64,000 bases of DNA, taken from assembly GCA_910577675.1 (NCBI GenBank), contig CAJTOR010000001.1, forward strand, positions 62,001-126,000, read 5' to 3'. The position numbers were made by a program, and so were the translations under genes. Within the stretch, counting starts at the first letter, position 1. Each line of letters starts with the position of its first letter. Below the pieces are notes generated by a model, which was given only the letters and a program-made list of their open reading frames with translations, made no database searches and had not been told where the DNA came from. Below, in pieces: positions 51,456-60,926 of this stretch. The stretch comes from an uncultured Lachnospiraceae bacterium. GTDB taxonomy: Bacteria > Bacillota > Clostridia > Lachnospirales > Lachnospiraceae.

Positions 51456-53051
51456 TTAATATTCCACCATCCTCACATCCGCATGCTCCTTAATCAGTCT
51501 GCAATACTTCATCTCCGAGCGGATATGGTACGGCGTATTATAAATCATAACCTTACATCCAGGGTAGATAACACCACTGACACGGATACAGCCCCCTGAC
51601 TGCATACTAGCGATCTCCTCGAGGTCATCCATTCGGGAAAGCATATACTGCACCTGTTTCTCCAGCCTTTCCTTTGTTTCCCTCGCCTCCTCAAGCTTCG
51701 CTATTTTGTCCGCGGAAAGCCGCTCCCCTGTCTTCATGCGTCTTGTAAGAATACCGATCGTCTGTGTTGCCTTCTCAAGTTCCTCCTCAAGCAACGGAAA
51801 TTCATCATTGATCTTTTGGAATTCCTCCATATAAACCGGATCCGCCCCGATCTCAAGTATCGTGGTGGTTCCCATGGTCGAACCCGCAGTCCGAACCGAT
51901 ATGCAATTTCCTGACCGTATCGAACCCCCGACAACAAAGCCCTTGCGTCCGGTGGCTGTCACATCACCTTTTGCCGCCACATTGCTGTGAAGGATTGCTT
52001 CGGTAGAAACATAGCCATCACTCTTTACCGTGGCATTTTCGATAAATTTCGTAATTATATTGCCCTTTGCCTCAAGGATTCCGCGTCCCATACCCTGGAT
52101 TCCGCGCTTTAGGACAATCTGTCCACCCGCTTTGAGTGAAGCGCCCTCAACCACACCATCCACAATAATATCACCTTCCGCCTCGACAGAAAAGCCTGTG
52201 ATAACATTCCCATGTACGATAACACTGCCCGGAAACTTGATGTCCCCCGTCGAAGTATCAACGTTTGCAGGTACATCATAGATATTGGAAACAAATATTT
52301 TTCCTGCGATAAGTGAAACCAGCCCATCAACTGTTGTGTACATCTCAAGCCCATCCTCGGAAAGGCAGGTATTTTTCTCCGGGCGCAGGGTAACTTTTTT
52401 TACCGTGGCAGGTGCTATCGGGCGACCTGTTACATCGATTCCCGGCTTTCCCATAACCGCCGGCGTAAGAGTGAGTAACTTATCCCCCTCCCTGACCGGA
52501 CAGATTGTTTCAAGCTGGTGGAAGTCAACGCTGCCATCCACATTAAGCTTTGGCTTGCGCGAGAGATCCGTATTGAAATGGTAGGTGAACACTGCATTCT
52601 TCCCATCCACCTGCGGCATCGCCTCGGCAATCAGGTAAGTATAACAATACTGCCTGTTCTCAAGGAACTGGTCAATCACTTTTTCCTTCGCACCAAACTT
52701 TATCCCGGCTCTTACAAGTTCGCTTACAATCTCTGCCTTTGTAAGAAGCGCTCCATTCTCCATCGGCGGGTAAAACCGCGCGATGGCCTTTCTTTTATCC
52801 TCCGAAATCTGGACATAAAGATATTCTTTTTCCTTCGCATGCGGCTTTCCGGTAAGCTTTATACTTGTTCCACCTACAAAGTTTGATACCGCACGCATCA
52901 AATTTTCTTTATCGTATTCAATCTGTTTTACACGCAGATATTCATCAATCTCCCGAAAAACCAGTTTGTTTTGTTCACTGCCCGGGTACAGCAGCAGATA
53001 GGTACCGTCCGAGCGCGACTGAAGCTGAAAATAAGCATTTTTGTTCGACAC
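51456..53051 (-). CDS. FapA family protein (DUF342)
   Basis: The 531-residue protein starts with GTG behind GAGGGG. It has an N-terminal domain (about 1-170), a right-handed beta-helix of short repeats (about 230-400; for example VEGDIIVDGVVEGASLKAGG and ILEAKGNIITKFIENATVKS with SDGYVSTEAILHSNVAAKGD), then a coiled coil (about 410-475) and a C-terminal strand region. DUF342/FapA proteins occur in flagellar operons of Firmicutes and are also called flagellar assembly protein A. The molecular role is not known. It lies 13 bases after sigD. Confidence 0.85.
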   Translation of the reverse strand: MSNKNAYFQLQSRSDGTYLLLYPGSEQNKLVFREIDEYLRVKQIEYDKENLMRAVSNFVGGTSIKLTGKPHAKEKEYLYVQISEDKRKAIARFYPPMENGALLTKAEIVSELVRAGIKFGAKEKVIDQFLENRQYCYTYLIAEAMPQVDGKNAVFTYHFNTDLSRKPKLNVDGSVDFHQLETICPVREGDKLLTLTPAVMGKPGIDVTGRPIAPATVKKVTLRPEKNTCLSEDGLEMYTTVDGLVSLIAGKIFVSNIYDVPANVDTSTGDIKFPGSVIVHGNVITGFSVEAEGDIIVDGVVEGASLKAGGQIVLKRGIQGMGRGILEAKGNIITKFIENATVKSDGYVSTEAILHSNVAAKGDVTATGRKGFVVGGSIRSGNCISVRTAGSTMGTTTILEIGADPVYMEEFQKINDEFPLLEEELEKATQTIGILTRRMKTGERLSADKIAKLEEARETKERLEKQVQYMLSRMDDLEEIASMQSGGCIRVSGVIYPGCKVMIYNTPYHIRSEMKYCRLIKEHADVRMVEY

Positions 53052-53064
53052 CTAATCCCCTCCT

Positions 53065-53829
53065 CTATCCAAAAAATAAATCCATGTTCCCGCCAAGCTT
53101 GGTTCTCATTTTTTGCAGCGCCCTTGTATGGAGCTGCGAAATCCGTGACTCCGTCACTTCGAGCACCGCGCTGATCTCCTTTAAAGTCAGCTCCTCAAAA
53201 TAATACAAAAATATTACTTTCTGTTCTTTTTCTGTCAATTCCTTCAACGTGCGCGTAAGAATTTCTTTAAGTTCCCTGCGCTCCATAATGCGTTCCGGCT
53301 GTACGTAATCCTCGCTCGTTTCAGCGTCCTCAAGATGCGGCTCACCATTTTCCATGCACTCATCCAGCGACAGAAGTGAACCGACCTGCGCCTGTGCCTG
53401 CATATTTGCAAGTTCATCCATCGTAAGACCAAGTGCCTGTGCCACTTCTTCCTCCGTTGCCATGCGCCCGGTTTTTGCCTCGATTTTCTGGTACACGGCA
53501 TCAAGCTGCTTCTGCTTTTGCCTGAGTGACCTTGGAATCCAGTCCATCTTGCGCACCTGGTCAAGAATTGCACCGCGGATGCGCAGGGAAGCATAGGTTT
53601 CAAATTTTACGCCTTTATCGTAATCAAATTTATCTATCGCGTCAATCAGACCAAAAGTCCCGTAGCCAACGAGGTCATCATATTCCACATTGTAGCCCAG
53701 ATACATGCTAAGCTTTCCCGCAACTATTTTCACAAGCCCCACATACTCCAAAATAAGCTGCTCCCTCAGCGCGGCAGTCCGCTTTGCACTGTATTCCTCC
53801 CATATTTTCTGTCTTGCATCTGTGTCCAT
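53065..53829 (-). CDS. sigD: flagellar sigma factor SigD (FliA/WhiG family)
   Basis: The 254-residue sigma-70 family factor has region 2 (YDDLVGYGTFGLIDAIDKFD, FETYASLRIRGAILDQVRKM), region 3 and region 4 (LTEKEQKVIFLYYFEELTLK, EISAVLEVTESRISQLHTRA). It directs late flagellar and chemotaxis genes. Its place late in the fla/che operon matches Bacillus and Roseburia, where its position tunes the fraction of motile cells. No anti-sigma FlgM is in the window. Confidence 0.95.
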   Translation of the reverse strand: MDTDARQKIWEEYSAKRTAALREQLILEYVGLVKIVAGKLSMYLGYNVEYDDLVGYGTFGLIDAIDKFDYDKGVKFETYASLRIRGAILDQVRKMDWIPRSLRQKQKQLDAVYQKIEAKTGRMATEEEVAQALGLTMDELANMQAQAQVGSLLSLDECMENGEPHLEDAETSEDYVQPERIMERRELKEILTRTLKELTEKEQKVIFLYYFEELTLKEISAVLEVTESRISQLHTRALQKMRTKLGGNMDLFFG

Positions 53830-53871
53830 CTTCCACCTTACCCCGCTTCAAACGAAATTGCCTTACACGGC

Positions 53872-54207
53872 CTATTCTGCCTCAGGTTCTTCCTCGTTTT
53901 CGTCGTCCGTGACTTCCTCCCCATCCCCTGCGCCATCAGCCAGCGCGGCTGCCAATGCTTCTTCCTGCTCCCTCTCTGCTGCCTGCCTTGCCTCTTCCTC
54001 CGCCTGGACGGCAGCCATATGGGCAGTTTCATTGATCTTAAAAATAATATGCTCCGCAATCCTTCCTATGACCAGGAAGACGACCAGTATAATAAGCACA
54101 TATTTCAATGTACTCAGGATCGGCACACTGTTTAACAGGCAGCAAAGTACCCCAATTGCACCCGCAGCCAGTGTAATCAATGCCGATATATTGTGATTTT
54201 TTTCCAT
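53872..54207 (-). CDS. small membrane protein in the che operon, unknown
   Basis: The 111-residue protein has two membrane segments (about 9-25 and 30-48), then an Ala/Glu-rich helical stretch (MAAVQAEEEARQAAEREQEE) and a very acidic end. It lies between cheD and sigD. Small membrane proteins with acidic tails are common in this position in Lachnospiraceae. No function can be named. Confidence 0.68.
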   Translation of the reverse strand: MEKNHNISALITLAAGAIGVLCCLLNSVPILSTLKYVLIILVVFLVIGRIAEHIIFKINETAHMAAVQAEEEARQAAEREQEEALAAALADGAGDGEEVTDDENEEEPEAE

Positions 54208-54230
54208 CTATCTTTTCCTTCCCGTCCCCG

Positions 54231-54716
54231 CTAAAGTGTCTTGACCGGTTTTCCGACCGATTTTACAAGCAGCGAGCCGTTTTCCGGATAAAACTCAATG
54301 GTGCGCCCGTAGTTTAACCCCGTATCCTCCGCTACAACCGGGATATGCAGGGAGGCTAACTTACTTTTCACAGCCTCCACATTGCGTATCCCGACTTTCA
54401 ACATCTCGTTGTTGGAATTAAACGCGAACATCTGCGCGCCCCCCGCTATTTTTGCAATAAGCGCACTGCGGTTTGCGCCAAGTTTAATCACGCGGTTATA
54501 CAGTTCCTGGATACCTGTGTCCGCAAACTTCGCAACATTCTCATGATTTCTGATTCTTGAACTGTCCGGCAGCATTACATGTGCCATGCCGGATACCTTC
54601 TTCGCCGGATCATACAGTACGATGCCAACGCAGGAACCCAGTCCCAGCGTGGTAATTGAATCCGGCGGCAGACAGACATTGAGATCTGCCATCCCCACTT
54701 TTATCATCGTTCCCAT
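54231..54716 (-). CDS. cheD: chemoreceptor glutamine deamidase CheD
   Basis: The 161-residue protein deamidates receptor glutamines and, with CheC, adjusts adaptation. It has the catalytic Cys in GLGSCVGIVLYD, the His in MAHVMLPDS and the later AKIAGGAQMFAF. It follows cheC by 8 bases, the usual pair. Confidence 0.95.
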   Translation of the reverse strand: MGTMIKVGMADLNVCLPPDSITTLGLGSCVGIVLYDPAKKVSGMAHVMLPDSSRIRNHENVAKFADTGIQELYNRVIKLGANRSALIAKIAGGAQMFAFNSNNEMLKVGIRNVEAVKSKLASLHIPVVAEDTGLNYGRTIEFYPENGSLLVKSVGKPVKTL

Positions 54717-54724
54717 ATGCTCTC

Positions 54725-55345
54725 CTACAATCCCAGAGAGGTAAGTATCTGACCATAGGATTCCAATGTTGGGATCAGGATAAAATAGCCGTTTACTTCT
54801 TCACCTACATCTCCGAATTCTGTTTCTATCAATAACGCCTTATCGCTAATCTTTCCAAATTCAATCGCAGGTACACTAAGGATTGCCCCCGCCATATCGA
54901 TCGCCATATACGGCACGCTTGACGTGATCTTCATATTCGTCAGCGCTGACAGGGAAGAAAGGTATGCGCCCGCAATGATATTGCCAATCTCCTGCATTGC
55001 GGAAAGCTCCATCTCCGAAAAATCTTCGTCCTCCCCAGTACTAAAACCACCCATTAAAAGCTTCACCATACTTTTGGCTGCCTTTTTTTCCACAAGGAAC
55101 ATCATCATGCCGTCAATATCATCCTGCAACGTCAGAAGTATCCCTACTACAATATTCTCCGCGCCGCCAATCAGTTCCCCAAGTTCCTTAAACTCCAAAA
55201 GGTCAATCTTAGGCACCTTCATATCAATCTTTGCCGAAAGCATCTGTGACAGGGCTGTTGTCGCATTCCCAGCCCCTATATTGCCAATCTCGCGCAGCAC
55301 GTCAAACTGCATATGGTTCATTTCATCAAGTTTTACCTCTGCCAT
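54725..55345 (-). CDS. cheC: CheY-P phosphatase CheC
   Basis: I set the start at the ATG at 55345 (MAEVKLDEMNHMQF), matching other CheC proteins; the ribosome site is weak. The 206-residue protein has two phosphatase motifs with the Glu and Asn pair, LREIGNIGAGNATTALSQML and MQEIGNIIAGAYLSSL. It removes phosphate from CheY-P and binds CheD. Confidence 0.93.
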   Translation of the reverse strand: MAEVKLDEMNHMQFDVLREIGNIGAGNATTALSQMLSAKIDMKVPKIDLLEFKELGELIGGAENIVVGILLTLQDDIDGMMMFLVEKKAAKSMVKLLMGGFSTGEDEDFSEMELSAMQEIGNIIAGAYLSSLSALTNMKITSSVPYMAIDMAGAILSVPAIEFGKISDKALLIETEFGDVGEEVNGYFILIPTLESYGQILTSLGL

Positions 55346-55383
55346 ACTACTACACCAAGCCCTTTCTGTTGTCCTTCTTACCA

Positions 55384-55494
55384 ACCGGGTACCGGAAAAG
55401 ACCCGGTGCCCGCACAAGGCAGATACCATATATGCATTTTACCGCCCTGTACAAAAAAGCCATATGAGGGTTGCCGCATTCCTACAGCAACCCT
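55384..55494 (-). promoter_or_regulatory. two hairpins between cheW and cheC
   Basis: AGGGTTGC (55467-55474) pairs with GCAACCCT (55487-55494), followed on the minus strand by a six-T run 8 bases later. ACCGGGT (55384-55390) pairs with ACCCGGT (55401-55407). The 155-base gap is long for this tightly packed operon. The first stem looks like a partial terminator. Confidence 0.5.
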
Positions 55495-55500
55495 GCAATT

Positions 55501-55962
55501 TTAGATAGTGCCATCTTTTTCCACAACGACCGCTGGGACATTTAACAGTGACACCAGACCGTCCGGCTGCTTCCCGACACCAAAAAGATACGCACTTCTC
55601 TCGTCGTTCCCGCCCGTCACACGGTCAACATCCTCCTCACTTAACGTGATAACTTCCTTGACTTCATCCACGATCATACCGACCGCTGCCTGCGGCTCAA
55701 TCTTTATAATCAGGATTCTTGTGGCGTTCTTAAATTCATCCGGCTCAAGCCCGAATTTTAAGCGCAGGCTCATAACCGGGATAACCTCGCCGCGGATGTT
55801 GATGACACCCTTAAAATATGGCTGTGCCTTAGGCACCCTCGTCACCCTCTGCATCCTCACAATATTATCCACATACTGGATATCAATCCCATACTGCTCA
55901 CTGCCAAGTTTTACTACAATATACTGTTTGTTATCCAGTTCCTCGATTTTCTTCTCATCCAT
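55501..55962 (-). CDS. cheW: chemotaxis coupling protein CheW
   Basis: The 153-residue protein couples receptors to CheA. It has KLGSEQYGIDIQYVDNIVR, FKGVINIRGEVIPVMSLRLK and FGLEPDEF. It lies 13 bases after cheA. Confidence 0.95.
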   Translation of the reverse strand: MDEKKIEELDNKQYIVVKLGSEQYGIDIQYVDNIVRMQRVTRVPKAQPYFKGVINIRGEVIPVMSLRLKFGLEPDEFKNATRILIIKIEPQAAVGMIVDEVKEVITLSEEDVDRVTGGNDERSAYLFGVGKQPDGLVSLLNVPAVVVEKDGTI

Positions 55963-55975
55963 GCCTTGCCCCTCC

Positions 55976-58126
55976 CTATACTAAGACGTTGACATCAAGG
56001 ATCAGCGCAATCTCGCCGTCGCCAAGGATGGTGGCACCGCTGATTAACTTGCTGTTGTTAATATATTTTCCGATGGACTTGATTACGATCTCAAGCTGCC
56101 CGATCAGGTTATCCACAACCAGTCCAGCCAATTTGTCGCCCTTCTTTACAATGACAACCGTAAGGCTTACAAGCTCCTCGCCGGTAGGCTCCACATCGAG
56201 AATTTTGTCGAGGCGGATCAGCGGTATAACGGAGGAGCGCAGGTTGATAACTTCCTTGTTCTGCACATACTTCACATCGTCAAGTGCGATATCCTCAATT
56301 GTTTCAATACTGCCGAGCGGAATCGCATATTTCTCATTGCCGACCTCCACCATAAGCGTCTGGATAATCGCGAGAGTGAGCGGAAGGCGGATAATAAAAT
56401 TGCTGCCCTCACCGAGCGTTGTCCGGATCTCGATGCTGCCACCTAATGCCTCAATCTTGGTCTTTACCACATCAAGCCCGACACCGCGCCCCGAAACATC
56501 CGAAATTACCTCTGCCGTCGAGAAACTCGGGCGGAACAAAAGATCGATGATCTCCTTGTCGCTCATCATCTCCGCCTGCTCCTCGGTAATCGTCCCTTTC
56601 GTGATCGCTTTCTGCTTTACCTTCTCCACATTGATGCCCGCACCATCGTCGCGCACCTCGATAACAACATTGTTGCCTTCCTGGTAAGCATCAAGGAAAA
56701 TGGAACCGACTTCCTGCTTTCCTAAGCGCACGCGCTCCTCGTTTGTTTCAAGACCATGGTCCGCCGCATTTCGCAGCAGATGCATCAGCGGGTCGCCAAT
56801 CTCGTCGATCACGGTGCGGTCAAGCTCCGTATCCTCACCGGTCATATACAGATCCATCTTCTTGCCAAGCTTCTTGCTAAGGTCACGGATCATGCGCGGG
56901 AAGCGGTTCACAACGCTCTCGATCGGCACCATCCTCACCTTCATAACGGACTGATGCAAGTTTGTGGTCACCCGCTCAAGATACTCAATCTGCTCGTTAA
57001 AACCATTGTCGTGCATCGACTTTTCCCCGTCCCCGTTTACCGAAACAAGACCGTTCTTCGCGATTATCAGTTCGCTGACAAGATTCATCAGATCGTCAAG
57101 TTTCTCGATATCGACGCGCACCGAACGGTTTACCGCCGCCTTCGACGCTGTTTTTGCTGCCGTCTGCTTTGCCGCCGCAGGTGCAGCCACCGCCTGTGCA
57201 GCCGCTGCTGCCCCGCCCATATTCTGCGCCGGCGCATTATTTTCTGGCTGGGCAGGCACCGCCTGGTTTTCGTTATCCGAAGGAGCTGCGGATGCCGGAT
57301 TTTCCTGCACTTCTGCTGCCTGCTGCGGCACCTGTGCACCCACTTTTGACGAAATGTTTGCCGGCGCAATGACCACATCTTTAATCTCGGAAACATTCAT
57401 GACTGCCGTGCGGATTTCATCCTCGGACTTCCTGGTCAACAGCACCATGGAAAAATCAAAGTCAAATTTCTCGTCCTCGATATCCTGCACTTCCGGCACA
57501 GATTTTATGATATCCCCCGCCTCCTCGAGCGCCTTGAATACCAGGAAAGCCCTCGCGGCTTTTAAGATACAGCTCGGCTGGACAAACACGGTGATTTCAA
57601 ATACATTTTCCCCCTCATCCTTCGCCTTTAACGCCGCGGCAAGCTCATGTTCCGCAAGCACGAGGTGCCTGCCTTTAAGTTCCTCGCTTGGCACAGCCGC
57701 AGGTGCCTTTGGCTGTGCGGCTTCCGGAGTGTTAGTCCCAAGTCCTTCCTCCATAACTTTCTGAAGACCGTCGATAATATCCTGGTTATCCTCCGTGCCC
57801 TCATCCTGCGTGTTGATAATAATATCAAGATAGCTCTCAAGCGCGTCAAGACCGCGGAACAAAAGGTCGATCAGGTTCGGGCTCGCCTTCATTTTTCCGT
57901 TGCGTATCTCGGAGAAAACATTCTCCATATCGTGTGTGAGGCGCTGCATGCGCTTGTAACCCATCGTCCCCGCCATACCTTTTAACGAGTGCGCCGCGCG
58001 GAAAATCTCGTTGATGGTATCCTCGTTTTCCGGTTCCTTCTCAAGGATTAATATCTGCTCGTTTAACTCCTGCAAATGTCCCCTTGTTTCGTCGATAAAA
58101 ATTCCTAAATATTGGCTTACATCCAT
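55976..58126 (-). CDS. cheA: chemotaxis histidine kinase CheA
   Basis: The ATG at 58126 follows the cheB stop by two bases, with GGGGG 9-10 bases upstream. The 716-residue kinase has P1 (phospho-acceptor His in AAHSLKGMAGTMG), P2 with an Ala/Pro/Gln-rich linker (about 265-330), the P3 dimer helix (LDDLMNLVSELIIAKN), P4 (HLLRNAADHGLET, DDGAGI, GRGVGLDVVKTKIEALGGS) and a CheW-like P5. It phosphorylates CheY and CheB. Confidence 0.97.
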   Translation of the reverse strand: MDVSQYLGIFIDETRGHLQELNEQILILEKEPENEDTINEIFRAAHSLKGMAGTMGYKRMQRLTHDMENVFSEIRNGKMKASPNLIDLLFRGLDALESYLDIIINTQDEGTEDNQDIIDGLQKVMEEGLGTNTPEAAQPKAPAAVPSEELKGRHLVLAEHELAAALKAKDEGENVFEITVFVQPSCILKAARAFLVFKALEEAGDIIKSVPEVQDIEDEKFDFDFSMVLLTRKSEDEIRTAVMNVSEIKDVVIAPANISSKVGAQVPQQAAEVQENPASAAPSDNENQAVPAQPENNAPAQNMGGAAAAAQAVAAPAAAKQTAAKTASKAAVNRSVRVDIEKLDDLMNLVSELIIAKNGLVSVNGDGEKSMHDNGFNEQIEYLERVTTNLHQSVMKVRMVPIESVVNRFPRMIRDLSKKLGKKMDLYMTGEDTELDRTVIDEIGDPLMHLLRNAADHGLETNEERVRLGKQEVGSIFLDAYQEGNNVVIEVRDDGAGINVEKVKQKAITKGTITEEQAEMMSDKEIIDLLFRPSFSTAEVISDVSGRGVGLDVVKTKIEALGGSIEIRTTLGEGSNFIIRLPLTLAIIQTLMVEVGNEKYAIPLGSIETIEDIALDDVKYVQNKEVINLRSSVIPLIRLDKILDVEPTGEELVSLTVVIVKKGDKLAGLVVDNLIGQLEIVIKSIGKYINNSKLISGATILGDGEIALILDVNVLV

Positions 58127-58128
58127 AA

Positions 58129-59280
58129 TCAATGTACCCCCACATTCTTTGTGATTGCATCTGCTACCGCGTCAAGCGGGACAACCTCATCCACAAGCCC
58201 CGCCTCAGCCACCACCCTCGGCATGCCGTACACGGTGCAGGTCGCTTCGTTCTGCGCAATAACATAGATGTTCTTTTTATTATTTAACTGTTTGATTCCA
58301 AGTGTGCCGTCCCCGCCCATACCGGTAAGGACAACGCAGGTGATATCATCAAAATCCAGATCCACCAGCGATTCATACATAATGTCCGCGCATGGTTTCA
58401 GACCGCCCCTCGCAGGTTCATTCGCGTTCTCCGTGATCACATAGTCACTTCCCTTGCGCACAATCCGCATCTGGCTGCCCCCCTGCGCTATGTAGACCGT
58501 CCCCTTCTTCAGGACATCGCCCTCCGCCGCTTCCTTTACATGGATTGCACTCATCTCGTTCAGGCGGTCGGCAAGCGATTTTGTAAAACCCACCGGCATG
58601 TGCTGCACAAGCACCATCGGCGCATCAAGCTGTGCCGGGAGTTTCGGGATAACGGACTGCAACGCCTTTGGTCCCCCCGTGGAACAGGCGAGCGCCACAA
58701 GTTTTTTCGCGCCGCTTCCCACACTCCTGTGCGCCGCGCGTTTTGCAGGCGCGGAAGTGACATCGTAAAGTGCCCTTGAAGCCGCCGAGGAAAACGTCGG
58801 TCTTGCGGACGGTTTAGTGGTCACAGCGGATGCAGGTTCCGCCTTCTCCTTCGCCGGGATGCCGATATCCACACCGGTCGCCACACCGAGCGCTGCAAGG
58901 AGCTTCTGTTTGAAGTTTAGATTGCGCGCCTCCATATAGCTGTCCGGCTTCGTCACAAAATCAAAAGCACCAAGTTCAAGACACCGCACTGTTTCCGCAG
59001 CCCCCTCTTTCGCGAGAGTGCTCACCACAATGACCTTCTGACGGATTTTCATCTTGTCAAGCTGCTCCAAGAACTGGATGCCGTTCATCTTTGGCATATT
59101 GATATCGAGCAGCACCGCTTCATACCTGCGCGGGTCACGCGTCACAAGGTCAAAAGCCTCTAACCCGTTCATTGCAAGGTCGGATACCTGGAATCTCTCA
59201 TCGCTATTAATTATATCAGATATCAGCCTTCTCATAAGTGCAGAGTCATCAACAACTAAAATATTTTTTTTGTTTTCCAT
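58129..59280 (-). CDS. cheB: chemotaxis methylesterase CheB
   Basis: The start at 59280 (MENKKNILVVDDSALMRR) has AAAGG upstream; the longer frame overlaps the PilZ gene. The 383-residue protein has a receiver domain (DINMPKMNG) and a methylesterase domain with the catalytic Ser in ACSTGGPKAL, the His in LVQHMPVGFT and the Asp in LTGMGGDGTLG. It removes methyl groups from receptors. No cheR or cheY is in the window. Confidence 0.96.
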   Translation of the reverse strand: MENKKNILVVDDSALMRRLISDIINSDERFQVSDLAMNGLEAFDLVTRDPRRYEAVLLDINMPKMNGIQFLEQLDKMKIRQKVIVVSTLAKEGAAETVRCLELGAFDFVTKPDSYMEARNLNFKQKLLAALGVATGVDIGIPAKEKAEPASAVTTKPSARPTFSSAASRALYDVTSAPAKRAAHRSVGSGAKKLVALACSTGGPKALQSVIPKLPAQLDAPMVLVQHMPVGFTKSLADRLNEMSAIHVKEAAEGDVLKKGTVYIAQGGSQMRIVRKGSDYVITENANEPARGGLKPCADIMYESLVDLDFDDITCVVLTGMGGDGTLGIKQLNNKKNIYVIAQNEATCTVYGMPRVVAEAGLVDEVVPLDAVADAITKNVGVH

Positions 59281-59336
59281 TTTTCCTTTTCCTTTCCGCT
59301 GCCTGTGCTCCCGTCCACACTGCCAAACAGGGCTTA

Positions 59337-60017
59337 TTAACACATGCTGCTCTCTTTTTTGCGCCGTCTTCTTTCCTCTTCAAACACATATTTTACGATG
59401 GCTTCCCGGTCAATCTCATTGATATCCAGAAACTCTACACGGTTCTCATAAGTTTTTTCCCTGTTTGGCAGGCGCGTGCTCGCAATCACACGAACACGGA
59501 TACTGAATTTCTCGAGCCGTCCACCGATCGTTAGGGCAAATCCAACCAAAAGCTCCTCCCCCGGTTCAAAGCCTTCCTCCGCGTTAAACCGTATCCCGCC
59601 GCCGCTGATATCGATAATCGTTGCGACCTTCTTCTCTTCCGATGACTGACCAATCATCCTGTAATCCATATCGACAATACAGTTCAGTCTGAAAAACTGT
59701 CTGCGCTGGAATTTTTCGATCTCGGAGGCACATTCCATCTCGAGCATATATACCTGCCCGGAACGGTAACGCCCACTCACCTGCGCGATACAATAATAAA
59801 GACCTGCTGTCGTGTAAAAAAACATATTGTACCGTTTCCCGACATCGAGCAGTACCATCTTCCCGCCTTCCATCGGCATCGCAATCACAAGTTTATTTTC
59901 TTCTTTCTCATCGAGCAGCTGGCTGACGAGGGTTCTTGCCCCCGCCATTTCCTTCATCTTCCCCGTATATTTTGTCAGTTCAACCTTTTGTCCGATCGAA
60001 AGCCTTTTCGTTATCAT
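59337..60017 (-). CDS. PilZ / YcgR-type c-di-GMP effector
   Basis: The ATG at 60017 (MITKRLSIGQKVEL) has GGGAGG 5 bases upstream. The 226-residue protein has an N-terminal YcgR-N/PilZN-like domain (about 1-95) and a PilZ domain with the c-di-GMP motifs RRQFFR and DISGGGI. Proteins of this type (YpfA/DgrA in Bacillus) slow the flagellar motor when c-di-GMP is high. It lies between flhG and cheB. Confidence 0.9.
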   Translation of the reverse strand: MITKRLSIGQKVELTKYTGKMKEMAGARTLVSQLLDEKEENKLVIAMPMEGGKMVLLDVGKRYNMFFYTTAGLYYCIAQVSGRYRSGQVYMLEMECASEIEKFQRRQFFRLNCIVDMDYRMIGQSSEEKKVATIIDISGGGIRFNAEEGFEPGEELLVGFALTIGGRLEKFSIRVRVIASTRLPNREKTYENRVEFLDINEIDREAIVKYVFEEERRRRKKESSMC

Positions 60018-60029
60018 AATACCTCCCAC

Positions 60030-60926
60030 TTACCCTTTCTTTTTCTGCCAGTTTGTCGTCCTGATCAGATTGCCAAAAAGCTGTGCGATACCCTTGCGCT
60101 CGTCAGGTGGCGGCACACTAGCCCCCGACAGTTTCGTGGCAAGTTTCCTAAGCGCCTTTCCAGCCCCTGAGTCCGGCGCGGACAAAACAACTGGTTTCTG
60201 CCGTATGATTGCCTTCGATACCTGCTCGTCCTGCGGGATATCCCCGAGATATTCCATCCCGAACTTCAAAAATTTTTTGACTACCAGATTTATTTTTTCA
60301 AACAGTTCCCTGCCCTCGTTCTGTGCCGTCACCCGGTTCGCAATCACCTTGATGCGGGTATTCTCGGCTGAAAATTCCGACTTGCGGTACAGGGTCTTGA
60401 GAAGCGCATATGCATCGGTGATTGAAGTCGGTTCCGGTGTCGCTACCAAAAGCACCTCCGTGCTGGCTGATACAAACTCCAGCACAGCGTCCGCGATACC
60501 GGCTCCCGTGTCAATAATGACGATATCCGCCATCTCGTCAAGCTCCACGAGCCGCATGGTCAGATTTACAATCTGCTCCCGCGTAAGACTTGTCAACTCG
60601 TGGATACCGGAGCCCCCCGAGATAAAACCAATCCCCTCCGGTCCCTTGATGACGATGTCTGCAAGACTTTTCCCACGGAACATCATGTCAGCCAGATTGT
60701 ATTCCGGCCGGATTCCCAGCATGACCTCGATATTGGCCAAACCAAAATCCACATCCATGATAAGCACCCGCTTGCCCATCCTTGCAAGTTCGATCGCCAG
60801 GTTCACAGAAATACTGGATTTGCCAACTCCCCCCTTCCCGCTCGTCACGGTGATGACGCGGGCAAGGTTTTTTTGCTGGCTGCCTCCTTGCTTTACCAGT
60901 TTCCTCAACTGTTCCGCCTGGTCCAT
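60030..60926 (-). CDS. flhG: flagellar number regulator FlhG (MinD-like ATPase)
   Basis: The 298-residue ATPase has the deviant Walker A SGKGGVGKSSISVNLA, the switch DVDFGLANIEVMLG and an N-terminal activation helix (DQAEQLRKLVKQGG) that stimulates FlhF. It helps set flagellar number and place. Its ATG directly follows the flhF stop codon. Confidence 0.94.
   Translation of the reverse strand: MDQAEQLRKLVKQGGSQQKNLARVITVTSGKGGVGKSSISVNLAIELARMGKRVLIMDVDFGLANIEVMLGIRPEYNLADMMFRGKSLADIVIKGPEGIGFISGGSGIHELTSLTREQIVNLTMRLVELDEMADIVIIDTGAGIADAVLEFVSASTEVLLVATPEPTSITDAYALLKTLYRKSEFSAENTRIKVIANRVTAQNEGRELFEKINLVVKKFLKFGMEYLGDIPQDEQVSKAIIRQKPVVLSAPDSGAGKALRKLATKLSGASVPPPDERKGIAQLFGNLIRTTNWQKKKG

Noticed and set aside
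56964..57764. Plus-strand open frame of 266 codons opposite cheA
   Set aside because: Antisense to the Ala-rich linker of CheA; composition is that of a shadow frame.
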